Below, one piece after another: positions 6,837 to 16,474 of a stretch of DNA of 37,562 bases. Both the position numbers and the translations under genes were made by a program. The notes below the pieces were generated by a model. That model had not been told where the DNA came from. It saw nothing but the letters and a program-made list of their open reading frames with translations, and did no database searches. The first letter of the stretch is position 1; every line of letters begins with the position of its first letter. Origin of the DNA: Bacteroidota bacterium. GTDB taxonomy: Bacteria; Bacteroidota; Ignavibacteria; Ignavibacteriales; Ignavibacteriaceae. The stretch spans positions 1-37,562 of the forward strand of contig JAKAGV010000025.1 in assembly GCA_021815405.1 (NCBI GenBank), written 5' to 3'.

Positions 6837-9557
6837 TTAAAATCCTACACTCACGCCGATTCGTACTTCTCTTGGCGCTGAGTAACTGGATGGATCGTTT
6901 AAATATTGCTGAAGTGTATTAAGTCCGATAATTGTTCCAGCTCTATTTATATCTTGATTTAAAAGATCATTAGCCCTTCCCGTTGCGGAATTAACAATTA
7001 TTTCATTCTTTATATCCAAGAGATTGTAGACTAAGAGGAACAAATTCAAATCTAACCCTTTTATCGTAAATGTTTTTTGCGCTCTCAAATCAACATTATA
7101 AGTTGGCGGCTTCAGTCCATTATTTTCAAAGCGAAGTCCTTGAGATATTCTAACATCTTCAGTGTAAGGGAACCCGGAACCATAATTAAAAATTACTCCA
7201 ACATTCCAGTCGTCCGGCTTTCCGATATTTGCAGATACATTCAATGTCGATCTTTGATCCCAATCCAGCGGTACAAATGTTTTATTTGTTTGTAGAGGCG
7301 GATTGGTCTGATTATTATAATAGACAGACATCGGATCCGAGGCATCTCCCTCGGCTAATTGATAAGTATAATCCAGCTTAACACTAAAATATTCGGAGAA
7401 TCTCTTATCGATTGTTACGATAAATCCTCTTACATTAGCATAATCTCTATTTATGTACCTGGCATACTTAGCACCGTGATAAGTATCTATGATTTCCATA
7501 CCAAGTAAGTTTCTTATGTCTTGTGAGTAAACCGTAAAATCAAGTGTAAGGTCAGATGCTAAAGCTTGCTGCAAACCTAGTTCATACTTTACTGTTCTTT
7601 CGGGCTCAAGGTCTGGATTTCCCATTACTGTAGATAATGAACCATTGGGCATTATTATCTCATCAGAATTTATATACAGATTAGAGAAGCTCGGAATCTG
7701 AAAAAAATGTCCATATGAAAAATGTATAATTCCCTGATCGGTAATTGGAAAAGATATCCCAATACGGGGGCTAAGCTGAGTTTTAGCTTTTGCCTCAACC
7801 ATTCTACCTGCATTGGGAAAGTTCACGTCTCTTTCCGGATTCTGCAAATCGTAAAGATATTGTGAATTTGACTTGAAGTAATCAAACCTCAATCCAAAGT
7901 TGATAATCATAATATCATATTCAGCCTTATCCTGAACATAAGCAGAAAACGACATCGGATATTTTGTATATGACTGGTTACCCGGCGAACCTAAGTTTGG
8001 ATACAACGGAGTATAAACTGAATCAACATTTGAACCGGTATTGGGACTTATTAAACCATAGCTGTGGTCGTAAAGCTTGTACAATTCGGCTTCAGCACCA
8101 ATTCCTATTTTATGCTCTCTCGAAACCTGTGCATTAAACTGCCATTGAAGTATGCTTTCAATTGTTTGTCTTTCATATCTGTCCCCCTGCTGACCGCCAT
8201 ACTCAAATGTAAATCCAGAGCTAGGAACTCCCGTCGCAGGATCAACATAACGTTGATCAAATGCATCAGCATAAACATATCCCCGATAATCATAGCGGTT
8301 AATGGAAAACTTTAACGTCTGATATATGCTTTGAGAAGGAATATGCGTTATTTGAAAGCTATGAATCCAACCGGTTGAATAGTTATTTAAAATACCATCC
8401 GGGTTCCATGCCCACTGTTGACTGAAGTTTTTGTTCCATCCTTTATTCCAGAATAAGCTGTATGAAAATTTAAATGTTGGGTTCAAATAAGTAAGTTTGC
8501 CGTTAAAAGTATATCTTTCGAGTGGATTCATTGAAACGAATGCACTATCACCGGAGTTTATAATTATCGGATTCCCGTTCTCATCTTTTGGTCCGTTAAG
8601 AGGATTATCTGACACATTATAAATTCTTCTTCCGTACAGATAACCTTGATTGCTATAATACCTTCCGGTAGTAAAGAAAGTAAGATACTGTGAAATCAAT
8701 GAGGGACCGCTTAAACTAAATTGATAATCTCTCGTCCTTAGATTAGAAGCCTTATTAACATTTGGGAAAAAATCAGAATTGGAAGTGAAATAATCACCAG
8801 TGTATAATGCAAGTGTCCCGTGAAAATCTTTAGATCCGTCTTGCGTAACAATATTTACAACACCGGACATAGCGCTTCCATACTCAGCATTAAATGTTCC
8901 GCTTATAACTTCCATCTCTCTTATAGAGGAGTTTTCTATTTGAAGCGGAAGCGAGCCGTTAAATGCATCTGTTACCGGCATGCCGTCAACTAAATAAGAA
9001 ACTTCATCCGAACGACCGCCCCTAAAATGACCTCCGACTACGCCGGCTTGCAGATTGATAATCTGCCCTACGCTTTCAACGGGCATCATTTTAATTTCAT
9101 TAGAAGAAACAGTAACAGCAGTAGAAGTCAAATCTTTCTGAACCAATGGTCTCTGAGCAGTAACAATAACTTCCTGTGCATTTACCGTAGCTGAGTTCAT
9201 TTTTACATCTAATCTATATGTAAGATCAATTTTAACAGGAACTCTTTTGACGAGAACTTTTTCATATCCTATTGAACTGATAACAACTGTATAATTTCCG
9301 GGAGGGATATTATTTATATAGTAATATCCGTCTGGGTCAGTTGCTGCACCCATGTAAGTACCCTCTAACATTATATTGGCACCTATAATAGGCTCTCCTG
9401 TTTGTGCATCCGTAACCTTTCCGGAAATCTTTCCAGTGGTCCCTGCATGAACTGCAAATGGGAAAACGATTACCACTAAGAATACTATAAGCAATCCTTG
9501 TAGGATATCAATGGGATATTTTGTTTTTAGTTTATTCTGATTGTCATAGTTGTTCAT
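6837..9557 (-). CDS. TonB-dependent outer-membrane receptor
   Basis: A 906-aa TonB-dependent receptor. A hydrophobic export signal (about residues 18-38) precedes a carboxypeptidase-regulatory-like domain (about 42-118: GKISGKVTDAQTGEPIIGAN, DGYYYINNIPPGNY). The plug domain follows (about 125-245, with VSYLVDGMPVTDAFNGS and EYGSAMSGVVNIVT), then a beta-barrel ending in the terminal Phe of GVSVGF. It should import a ligand across the outer membrane using TonB/ExbBD energy. No SusD-like lipoprotein is encoded nearby; instead it is followed by a large T9SS protein and a PorV-like barrel, 22 and 14 bp apart. The ligand is unknown; oligosaccharide is plausible from the surrounding hydrolases. Confidence 0.92.
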   Translation of the reverse strand: MNNYDNQNKLKTKYPIDILQGLLIVFLVVIVFPFAVHAGTTGKISGKVTDAQTGEPIIGANIMLEGTYMGAATDPDGYYYINNIPPGNYTVVISSIGYEKVLVKRVPVKIDLTYRLDVKMNSATVNAQEVIVTAQRPLVQKDLTSTAVTVSSNEIKMMPVESVGQIINLQAGVVGGHFRGGRSDEVSYLVDGMPVTDAFNGSLPLQIENSSIREMEVISGTFNAEYGSAMSGVVNIVTQDGSKDFHGTLALYTGDYFTSNSDFFPNVNKASNLRTRDYQFSLSGPSLISQYLTFFTTGRYYSNQGYLYGRRIYNVSDNPLNGPKDENGNPIIINSGDSAFVSMNPLERYTFNGKLTYLNPTFKFSYSLFWNKGWNKNFSQQWAWNPDGILNNYSTGWIHSFQITHIPSQSIYQTLKFSINRYDYRGYVYADAFDQRYVDPATGVPSSGFTFEYGGQQGDRYERQTIESILQWQFNAQVSREHKIGIGAEAELYKLYDHSYGLISPNTGSNVDSVYTPLYPNLGSPGNQSYTKYPMSFSAYVQDKAEYDIMIINFGLRFDYFKSNSQYLYDLQNPERDVNFPNAGRMVEAKAKTQLSPRIGISFPITDQGIIHFSYGHFFQIPSFSNLYINSDEIIMPNGSLSTVMGNPDLEPERTVKYELGLQQALASDLTLDFTVYSQDIRNLLGMEIIDTYHGAKYARYINRDYANVRGFIVTIDKRFSEYFSVKLDYTYQLAEGDASDPMSVYYNNQTNPPLQTNKTFVPLDWDQRSTLNVSANIGKPDDWNVGVIFNYGSGFPYTEDVRISQGLRFENNGLKPPTYNVDLRAQKTFTIKGLDLNLFLLVYNLLDIKNEIIVNSATGRANDLLNQDINRAGTIIGLNTLQQYLNDPSSYSAPREVRIGVSVGF

Positions 9558-9737
9558 GACCTAATTCCAATTAGTAATAATTTTTATAAATCTTATCTAA
9601 TCTTTTTTTAGTAGTGGTTTCAATTCAATCGATTCTGCTCTATTGAAGTAACCTTCGAGCTATTCCGCTTCAGCAGAATTCGCTCGAAGGTTATTTTTAA
9701 TCATAAGTTTTATGTTACCTCAAATATTACAATGTCG
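9558..9737. other. Intergenic region with a strong hairpin
   Basis: 180 bases between the T9SS carbohydrate-binding protein gene and the TonB receptor gene. It contains the palindrome at 9650-9692. The remaining sequence is AT-rich and could carry a promoter for the receptor unit, but no box could be assigned with confidence. Confidence 0.5.
9650..9692. terminator. Long GC-richer hairpin between two T9SS/TonB units
   Basis: Perfect 11-bp arms AACCTTCGAGC (9650-9660) and GCTCGAAGGTT (9682-9692) with an inner ATTC-c-GCT / AGC-a-GAAT pairing, so almost the whole 43 bases fold into one stem. A T-run follows only on the plus side (ATTTTTAA). It lies 45 bases beyond the stop of the minus-strand T9SS gene, consistent with a transcript end or a stabilising 3' hairpin. 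Confidence 0.5.
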
Positions 9738-12302
9738 TTATTTAAGTAACATCATTTTTTTGACGTTCTGGAAATCACCGGCTTGCAGTTTATAGAAGTA
9801 TACGCCGCTTGCCAACTTTGATGCGTTAAAGCTGATTTCATGAGTACCTTGATTCTGATATCCGTCAATCAAAGTAGTTACCAAACGACCAAGAATATCA
9901 TAAACTTTAAGAGATACCTTTCCTGGCTTCATTAAAGTATATTGAATTTGCGTCGTTGGGTTGAACGGATTAGGATAATTCTGGAACAACTGATAAGTAG
10001 ATATAGTCTGATTCTTGTTATCATTTACTCCGGTAACAAACCATTTATTTCCTATCCAGGTATAAGTCCATAATGAAGGGCTTGTCCATGAATTACCTTC
10101 TGCTATCGGAGAATAATCTACCTGCCCATCCCTTTGATTTGCACCCGGGCTCACCGTATTTAATTCGAAGTCAATCGGAATTCTCATTCCTTCCTGTGGA
10201 ACAAGAACGCCGTTTGTTCTTAGTGTTCCGTTGTCGGATTTATGTGCTAAATCGTCCCATGAAATTCTTGCTTCGATATTATATCCTGGTAAAGGATCCG
10301 GGAATCTTGAAGGATTCCATGCATAGTTTGGTCCGTAAATTTCAAGTGAATCTACTCCCCCAATGTTATCTATATGAACATGATTCTGGCAGAATCTAAT
10401 TTGATAATCTGATTCGGCACCGGTTTCCAAGCTTGCATGAGGCGTTCCATGCCAATCGTAAGTACCTAAAAACATATCAACAGATGTATTCAGCCAGGAT
10501 TGTCCGGTTATATCCCAGTTTATATCATAAAATACATTGTTTGTATTAACGTGACAGGCTATATATAAATAATCTTTATCTGCTGCTAAATAGATATCGG
10601 CGGAGCTTGCAGTATCACTTGGGACATAAGTATTTTGAACAACTGTTCCGCTTCCATCACTTGGATATAATCTAATCGGTCTAATATTTGCTGTTGTCCA
10701 TTCGCTTAAATCTGCATCGGCATTAAAGTTTGCAGGAGCGCCCCAATTGATAGTCGGGACACCTTTTGCCATATTTGTTGTAGGACTGCCTGTTGAGCCT
10801 GGAGATCCCATAATCAAAGATCCGCTTTTGCATACTACAGCATAATAATATGTTACGTTTTGATCGGTTGCAGGTGCCCTTAACACATGCGTTGCGGATT
10901 GAACTGTCGGACCAATTCCAGTAGCTGCAACTTCAACACCGGAATCATTAATATCGATAATAGGATTTAATGAATAGTAAATATAATAAGTTCCTTGCGG
11001 CTGATTAGGTACATCAGTCCAAGTAATCGTGTTAGTTTTATCATTATTAGCTGTTACTGAAATACCTGTTGGCGCCTGCGGAGGAACAACATCAAGTATT
11101 GGATTGCCAGTCCATAAATTTGAAATATATGCAACCTTTCCTACAATGCTGTTATCCGCATTTTGAGTCAGTATCCCAAACTTATTTATACCTGCTGGAT
11201 CAAAACCGGTTGTATTGTCCATCGGAACCATATCTTTCAGTGGGAAATCATACTCATGCCAGAGTGTATCATTTGCTGCAGTAAAGGTTACGCCAACTCT
11301 CGCTTGGGAACCGGTAACGATAGAACTCGGAGATTCAAATTGAGCAGCGAAAGAAACACCTTTAGCATTCGTCTTCATCATAAACTTCAAACTGTCCGGC
11401 TGCCAGCTTGCATTTAAATCAGTACTGGTAACAAAATTGAAACTAAATCCGTTCTTTCCGTTTCCGTCTTGGTTTGCCATCGTCCATTTTAAAGAATTGG
11501 AATTAGGAACCGGTCCAATTTTTTGTGCAATATCAACAGTAGCACCGCCAGAAACTACAGGATTTCCAATCTGCGGATTCAATTTCATTCCATCGAAAAG
11601 AACAAACGGACGCTCGTGAGCGCCTTTCAATCTCAAATCATCAATTATAATTTTGCCTCTTGCAATTTTTGTAGTTTGTTCGTTCATGTTAAATTCAAGA
11701 GACCAGCCTTTAATTTTATCAAGGTCTAATGTACCGTTGCCATATTGAGTACCACCCCACATTTCAAGAGCAAATCCGTTTCCATTCATATCACCATTAT
11801 TAACCAGCGGAATGGAAACATAATGCCAGCCGGGTGCAGTCGTCATTATGTGGTGAAATGAGAAATATCTTTCAATTTCTTGATATGAATACGTATTATT
11901 CCCATTCGGAGAATTACTTACGTCAAAAAGATTGAATCTTAAAAGAAAATCAAATCCGGTATCAGCAGGGACTTCATTATAATACCAAAAGCTAATACTA
12001 TCATAACCTGAAAAATCATAAGTTTGAGTAGGATCCTGATTCCAATGATCCATTACCACCTCTTCGCCCCAGGATTCCCATCCCGAAGTTCGATAGGTAA
12101 TTTCTAATGCACCTGGTCCAACTTTCACCAGGTTTGTTTCATAATTTAAAACTAGTGAGTCGCCTTGGTTTTTATAATCCATTATAAATCGCCAATAGTT
12201 AGTGTCTGATGGAGCGGAATCAAATCCATCTACTAACTGTTGAGCTAAACCGGAAGCGCTGAAGACAACCATTGCGAAAAAGTATAAAAGCTTTTTCATC
12301 AT
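9738..12302 (-). CDS. Secreted modular carbohydrate-binding-like protein with T9SS domain
   Basis: An 854-aa exported protein. A signal peptide (about 1-20, ending at GLAQ) is followed by two beta-sandwich modules resembling galactose-binding/CBM-type folds (about 22-230 and 235-410, with YDSISFWYYNE and GKIIIDDLRLKG). A fibronectin-III-like module follows (about 410-510), then a CBM9-like module (about 525-745: NADADLSEWTTANIRPIRL, DIYLAADKDYLYIACHV, YNIEARISWDDL). A clear type A T9SS domain ends the protein (NYPNPFNPTTQIQYTL to KKMMLLK). No catalytic domain is recognised, so it is probably a surface glycan-binding protein. An AGGAGG lies directly upstream of the double ATG. About 115 bp upstream is the tandem TGCTGTGA element shared with the symporter gene that starts at 28427. 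Confidence 0.8.
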   Translation of the reverse strand: MMKKLLYFFAMVVFSASGLAQQLVDGFDSAPSDTNYWRFIMDYKNQGDSLVLNYETNLVKVGPGALEITYRTSGWESWGEEVVMDHWNQDPTQTYDFSGYDSISFWYYNEVPADTGFDFLLRFNLFDVSNSPNGNNTYSYQEIERYFSFHHIMTTAPGWHYVSIPLVNNGDMNGNGFALEMWGGTQYGNGTLDLDKIKGWSLEFNMNEQTTKIARGKIIIDDLRLKGAHERPFVLFDGMKLNPQIGNPVVSGGATVDIAQKIGPVPNSNSLKWTMANQDGNGKNGFSFNFVTSTDLNASWQPDSLKFMMKTNAKGVSFAAQFESPSSIVTGSQARVGVTFTAANDTLWHEYDFPLKDMVPMDNTTGFDPAGINKFGILTQNADNSIVGKVAYISNLWTGNPILDVVPPQAPTGISVTANNDKTNTITWTDVPNQPQGTYYIYYSLNPIIDINDSGVEVAATGIGPTVQSATHVLRAPATDQNVTYYYAVVCKSGSLIMGSPGSTGSPTTNMAKGVPTINWGAPANFNADADLSEWTTANIRPIRLYPSDGSGTVVQNTYVPSDTASSADIYLAADKDYLYIACHVNTNNVFYDINWDITGQSWLNTSVDMFLGTYDWHGTPHASLETGAESDYQIRFCQNHVHIDNIGGVDSLEIYGPNYAWNPSRFPDPLPGYNIEARISWDDLAHKSDNGTLRTNGVLVPQEGMRIPIDFELNTVSPGANQRDGQVDYSPIAEGNSWTSPSLWTYTWIGNKWFVTGVNDNKNQTISTYQLFQNYPNPFNPTTQIQYTLMKPGKVSLKVYDILGRLVTTLIDGYQNQGTHEISFNASKLASGVYFYKLQAGDFQNVKKMMLLK

Positions 12303-12516
12303 TTTCCTCCTTAGATTGTTAGTACTTTATAAATACTATATGGAATTTGAGTTAATTAAATAACTGAGTTTCTACATTATTAAATTATTGTTTTGCATTA
12401 GGTTTGTTCACTTTATTGCTGTGAGTGCATTTATTTTGCTGTGAACGAGTAATTGAGAGAATAAAAAAATCCGACTATTTCCTCTTTTGACTTCCCTAAT
12501 TACTGTAATTAAAAAT
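12303..12516. other. Regulatory intergenic region
   Basis: 214 bases separating the GH16-like gene from the carbohydrate-binding T9SS gene. It carries the tandem TGCTGTGA element at 12417-12444, and otherwise AT-rich sequence. It is the likely promoter region of the downstream T9SS / TonB / PorV / ROK series. Confidence 0.55.
12417..12444 (-). promoter_or_regulatory. Tandem TGCTGTGA element, copy 1
   Basis: Two identical 8-bp boxes TGCTGTGA (as read on the plus strand; TCACAGCA in the direction of the genes) start exactly 20 bp apart, at 12417 and 12437. The 28-bp block matches the block at 28533-28560 at 25 of 28 positions. It lies about 115 bp upstream of the start at 12302. Direct repeats two helical turns apart suggest an operator for a protein that binds as a head-to-tail dimer. 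The regulator is unknown. Confidence 0.65.
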
Positions 12517-13389
12517 CTATTTACTCTCAGGAATAAATTCTACTTTATCAATTACAACTTCTATATTTTTATTGAAAAGCGGCGCCCTGTTGTATTCTTC
12601 ATTTCCTGCAAAGAGCCAAAGATTTATATGCAGCTTTGTCTCCTTACCAGGCTTAGGTATTACAATCGGTTCGGAATAAATCCCATCAATTACAACTCTT
12701 CTTGATGGATTTGTGTTTTGAAATTTCCAATTTGCAATTTCATATGATGTTGGATTACCGATGCCTGAATAACTTGTAAAAGTTACAACGGAGTCTGTCC
12801 AGGTAAATGTATGAGTCGAATAATTATCAGCAAGCTGCATATATCTTTGATAAGTTCTTTCGGAATAAAATCCGGTTTGGACGTCAGGTCCGTATACCGG
12901 CTGAACCGAGTACTCAAGATTTTTTCCTGTTGGATTTTTCCATCTCGAAACCTCAATATCAATCTCCGAATTCGCATCTGTTACACCCGAAATATCATTC
13001 CAGGTAAATAATCCAAGAACCGCATTCGGATCTAGGCTATCCACTCTGCTTGATAAATAAAATACATAAGTCCCATAGCCGACAGGTTTTTCAGTATAAA
13101 TTTCTGCGCATTTCCATATGCCCTGGTTCAATGTAATTTTCATGTGAAGTTTACCGGCATTATCCACCCAGACATTTTGCTTGCTGCGTGAGAAATAATT
13201 TTCTCCAGGACCGACAGGCTTAGTGCTTTCTTTTATCTTCCACTTTTGTCCTGAGAATTCTATTGTACTGTCATTCTCTAATGAATTATTTTGTATAGAA
13301 GTAATTTGTGTACTCTTACAACCGCTCAATGAAAAAATCAGATAAATTATTATTGTTGAAGCCCACCTATTTTTTAATGCAATTCTCAT
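12517..13389 (-). CDS. GH16-like lipoprotein (putative beta-glucanase)
   Basis: A 290-aa protein from the ATG at 13389; an upstream TTG at 13401 is less likely. A lipoprotein signal with lipobox LSGC (Cys24) indicates membrane anchoring. The body resembles the concanavalin-A-like jelly roll of glycoside hydrolase family 16, with the ExDxE catalytic signature in NSEIDIEVSRW (Glu142, Asp144, Glu146), the beta-bulge-free form typical of lichenase-type members. GYGTYVFYLSSRVDS before it fits the strand pattern of the family. GH16 enzymes hydrolyse beta-1,3/1,4-glucans or galactans, but the substrate cannot be named here. It lies 86 bp after the arylsulfotransferase-like gene that starts the block to its right. 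Confidence 0.7.
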   Translation of the reverse strand: MRIALKNRWASTIIIYLIFSLSGCKSTQITSIQNNSLENDSTIEFSGQKWKIKESTKPVGPGENYFSRSKQNVWVDNAGKLHMKITLNQGIWKCAEIYTEKPVGYGTYVFYLSSRVDSLDPNAVLGLFTWNDISGVTDANSEIDIEVSRWKNPTGKNLEYSVQPVYGPDVQTGFYSERTYQRYMQLADNYSTHTFTWTDSVVTFTSYSGIGNPTSYEIANWKFQNTNPSRRVVIDGIYSEPIVIPKPGKETKLHINLWLFAGNEEYNRAPLFNKNIEVVIDKVEFIPESK

Positions 13390-13475
13390 GTTTACTATCA
13401 AAGTACTTTATCTGCTTGTTTTGTTTTAGTATTCAATTGCGTCTTACAGTTGCAATGTTTGATGAACCCGATTCC

Positions 13476-16346
13476 TTATTTTAAAAGTAACATTTTCTTA
13501 ATCGCAAAGAAATTCTTACCGGAATTTTCGGCGGCTCTAACAGAATAGAAATAAACTCCTGAAGAAAGACCTGTTGCATTGAATTCAAATTTGTAACTTC
13601 CAGCGGGTTTTTCTTCATTAATAAGCTCCAAAACTTTTCTTCCAAGTATATCATAAATATTTATTGTTACTTTACTGCGCACCGCTAACTGATAACTGAT
13701 GACCGTACTCGGATTAAAAGGATTGGGATAGTTTTGGGAGACAAAAAAATCTTCAATGATTTTATTCTTATTTTCAATATTAGTTACTTCCCGTACAATC
13801 GAAAAAGCATTTTCACTTATTCCGTAAATTTTAGGATTAATTAAGCTAGTCACTTCAATTTTATAGGATGAGTCTTGCTGTAAGGTATGAGGCACTTTCC
13901 AGCTAAATGCATGAGTCTTTGAAACAGTCGAATCTGAAATAGTGGAAATGATATCGCTGTCTTTTATTAATTTTATGTTTACAGGGTCATCTATATTAGA
14001 TTGCCAACGTAAAATGAAAGTTGAATCCTGATTAATTTTTTCGCCGCCGTTCGGATTTATTATTTTGATAAAAGGCGAAGCAGTAAAAAATTTAAAAGCA
14101 TCAGACCACCCGCTCGTACCAGCCTGGTTGGTACTATTAACACGCCAATAATATTTTGAATTATTCATTAATGTGTTAATTTTAAATGAGGTTGAAGTTA
14201 AATTTGAATAATCAGCTAAATTATTTTGAAAAGTTGAATCACTCGCAACTTGAATACGGTAACTCCTAAGTATTCCGCGTGTCCCCCAAATTAAATTTAT
14301 AGGGTTTTCACCATCTACTATTTCATTATCTCCCGGTGAAATAGGAATCGGCGCATAAACACTTACTGCTTGGGAAATGCCGAATGTGAATTCACCAAAA
14401 TTAGAAATAATAAAAACTAATTCGTTTTTTGTGGAATCATAACTCGTTGCCAGCGGAATGAAAATGTTGCTTGAGTCAGGTCTCTCATATACTATCGTTT
14501 TTTTAGGGGCGGTGATGCCGGGAAAGTAATTTAAATTTAAATGAACTTCGCCTGTGAAAGAAATTATTCCCTGTCCTTCCAAATTAAAATAGTTCGCTGA
14601 AAAAATTGGCGCTTCGTTCTCAAACTTCGGATTTATTGGCGCATAATCATATTTTGAAAGGACTGCATTAGAATAGTCATTAGCATCAAGCTGATTAAAG
14701 ATTATCGTTATTCCCGTGGTGTCTGTCGAATTATCAAATGTATAAGTATTTCCCTGAAGAACTTCATAAGCCTTTACAGTAACTGCCGGAGCCTGGCTTA
14801 CCCAAGGATGTTTAAGCGAAAGGTGTGAAATTTGTCCGGTAGGCAAAAACATTTCCAGCGCAGTAGAATTATCCGGATGAATTTCAGTAAATGCAGGAAT
14901 CCCATTACCGTTTGCAATGCCCCAGCCTATCAGCGAATTTCCATTTGAAAGCCTTTGAACAGATCCCATTGCAGAAGTAAAAATATCTGGAGAATGTCTG
15001 TACTGCCAAACTAATGTGGCTGTTTTATTTTTTTCATCTAATTTATATTCTACTCCGCGGGAATATTTTAGCGGATGCTGATTCCCGTTATCGAACAAGG
15101 TAATATTTCCATTAGGCAAAACGCATATATCATGCTGGTATGAAAAATATGTCGGACTATTAGACTCATCTTCATTAAAAAAAGTAAACTGATTCTCTTT
15201 GCCTCCTAATATCCAATCAATGTCTCCTGTCTGCCGGTTTATTTTTATAATGCACGATAGATGCCTAAGAGATGCAAGGATATTTCCATCGGCATCAACT
15301 GCCAATCCGTTCATGTGAATTAAATCGATATTCTGTGAAGTAAGATCAAAGTAAGAATCTGTTATGGGAAGATAATCCCAAGAACGCCATTGGAAGACAA
15401 CATTTTTATCTGCGTCTATCTCTTGAATTACGATTCCCGTTACAATTGCATTTGGATTACCGCCAGGGACAACCTTACTCATGTCAACTGGTTCTGGATC
15501 ATATGCAAACAAAAGTCCATGTCCGTTCGGCAGAAGGAAAAAATCATGTGAGTTTGCAGTATAACCGTTTCCGCATTTAAAAGTATCCACCGGAGTTAAT
15601 GATGTATCAAGCAATATCCAGTTTATTCCAGCTCTGTAAGAAAAAGACAGATAGCCGTTTGGCTGCATCTTAAAAATATTTGCGGGTTGGGGAAGTTCTT
15701 TACATTTAGCAACAGTCCCATCATTGTTTATAATCATTAAATAATTTCCGATAGATTTATTTAACGATGCTGCAAGTTGATTGGTAATAAATATTTTCCC
15801 ATTTGAAGGATTATTCGAAGTACCGACAGTAATTTTGGGAAAATCAGATGGCAGCGAATCTGTTGTAATGCTTTTACCTGATATTTTATAAGGAATTTTT
15901 TCTTCATCCTGATTATTCGGCAATTCATCATATTGATTTATGTTAGAATTTAAACTTATGCTATGTGCCAACCAGGTAGTATGAAATTGAAAAGTAAGTT
16001 TTGAAAATTCATTCCCCTCTACAGTTTTAATACCCGGTTCAACAGTGACATTTACTTCTTCGTCGGGTAAAAATTCATTTTTAACGAAAAATAATATTGT
16101 CTTTTGATCATCCGATAATTTAACATCCCCTAAATGTCTTCCACTTTTATTCCCTTCAATAATAAATTCATTGGGAGAAAGGCTTGTGTAAGAAATGTTC
16201 TCCGACGATTTAAGAATTATGTTTGTACTTAATGATACCAACGAAGAATTATTCATTGGCGAAACGTACTGGAAAGATTGAGCTGCAATAAAATTACTTC
16301 CCAATAAAAATATCAATGATGTAAAAATGTATTTTAATGTTTTCAT
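13476..16346 (-). CDS. Secreted arylsulfotransferase-like protein with Ig-like, Fn3-like and T9SS domains
   Basis: 956 aa from the ATG at 16346, chosen because it has an AGGAG ribosome site 5 bases upstream and begins directly with the signal peptide; the longer frame to 16391 adds a non-signal leader. An N-terminal Ig-like domain (about 24-125) precedes an arylsulfotransferase (ASST)-type beta-propeller (about 165-600). Three His in family-like positions are H267 (SHDFFLLPNGHG), H344 (HMNGLAVDADGN) and H405 (YQHDICVLPNGN). ASST enzymes move sulfate from one phenol to another. Fibronectin-III-like segments (about 670-770) and a second sandwich follow, and the protein ends in a T9SS domain (NYPNPFNPSTVISYQL to KKMLLLK). 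The adjacent gene is a shorter paralogue. Donor and acceptor are unknown. Confidence 0.8.
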   Translation of the reverse strand: MKTLKYIFTSLIFLLGSNFIAAQSFQYVSPMNNSSLVSLSTNIILKSSENISYTSLSPNEFIIEGNKSGRHLGDVKLSDDQKTILFFVKNEFLPDEEVNVTVEPGIKTVEGNEFSKLTFQFHTTWLAHSISLNSNINQYDELPNNQDEEKIPYKISGKSITTDSLPSDFPKITVGTSNNPSNGKIFITNQLAASLNKSIGNYLMIINNDGTVAKCKELPQPANIFKMQPNGYLSFSYRAGINWILLDTSLTPVDTFKCGNGYTANSHDFFLLPNGHGLLFAYDPEPVDMSKVVPGGNPNAIVTGIVIQEIDADKNVVFQWRSWDYLPITDSYFDLTSQNIDLIHMNGLAVDADGNILASLRHLSCIIKINRQTGDIDWILGGKENQFTFFNEDESNSPTYFSYQHDICVLPNGNITLFDNGNQHPLKYSRGVEYKLDEKNKTATLVWQYRHSPDIFTSAMGSVQRLSNGNSLIGWGIANGNGIPAFTEIHPDNSTALEMFLPTGQISHLSLKHPWVSQAPAVTVKAYEVLQGNTYTFDNSTDTTGITIIFNQLDANDYSNAVLSKYDYAPINPKFENEAPIFSANYFNLEGQGIISFTGEVHLNLNYFPGITAPKKTIVYERPDSSNIFIPLATSYDSTKNELVFIISNFGEFTFGISQAVSVYAPIPISPGDNEIVDGENPINLIWGTRGILRSYRIQVASDSTFQNNLADYSNLTSTSFKINTLMNNSKYYWRVNSTNQAGTSGWSDAFKFFTASPFIKIINPNGGEKINQDSTFILRWQSNIDDPVNIKLIKDSDIISTISDSTVSKTHAFSWKVPHTLQQDSSYKIEVTSLINPKIYGISENAFSIVREVTNIENKNKIIEDFFVSQNYPNPFNPSTVISYQLAVRSKVTINIYDILGRKVLELINEEKPAGSYKFEFNATGLSSGVYFYSVRAAENSGKNFFAIKKMLLLK

Positions 16347-16474
16347 ATTAGCTCCTGTGAACTTCCAATTGCATCTTATTTTCTGTGTCACTTTTACCTA
16401 TGTTTTCAATATTTCCTGTTCACGTCATTTATAGTTCAGAATTCTAGTATTGATAATATGTGAAGCTCGAAATG

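Noticed and set aside
6837-9557. Classical SusC/SusD polysaccharide locus
   Set aside because: No SusD-like lipoprotein is encoded next to the receptor, and the receptor's partners are a T9SS protein and a PorV-like barrel.
12417-12444. Reading the TGCTGTGA boxes as -35/-10 promoter elements
   Set aside because: Identical boxes exactly 20 bp apart do not fit either the sigma-70 or the Bacteroidota TTTG/TAnnTTTG promoter consensus well; an operator explains them better.
13476-16391. Longer start of the larger arylsulfotransferase-like gene at 16391
   Set aside because: The ATG at 16346 has an AGGAG site 5 bases upstream and begins directly with the signal peptide.
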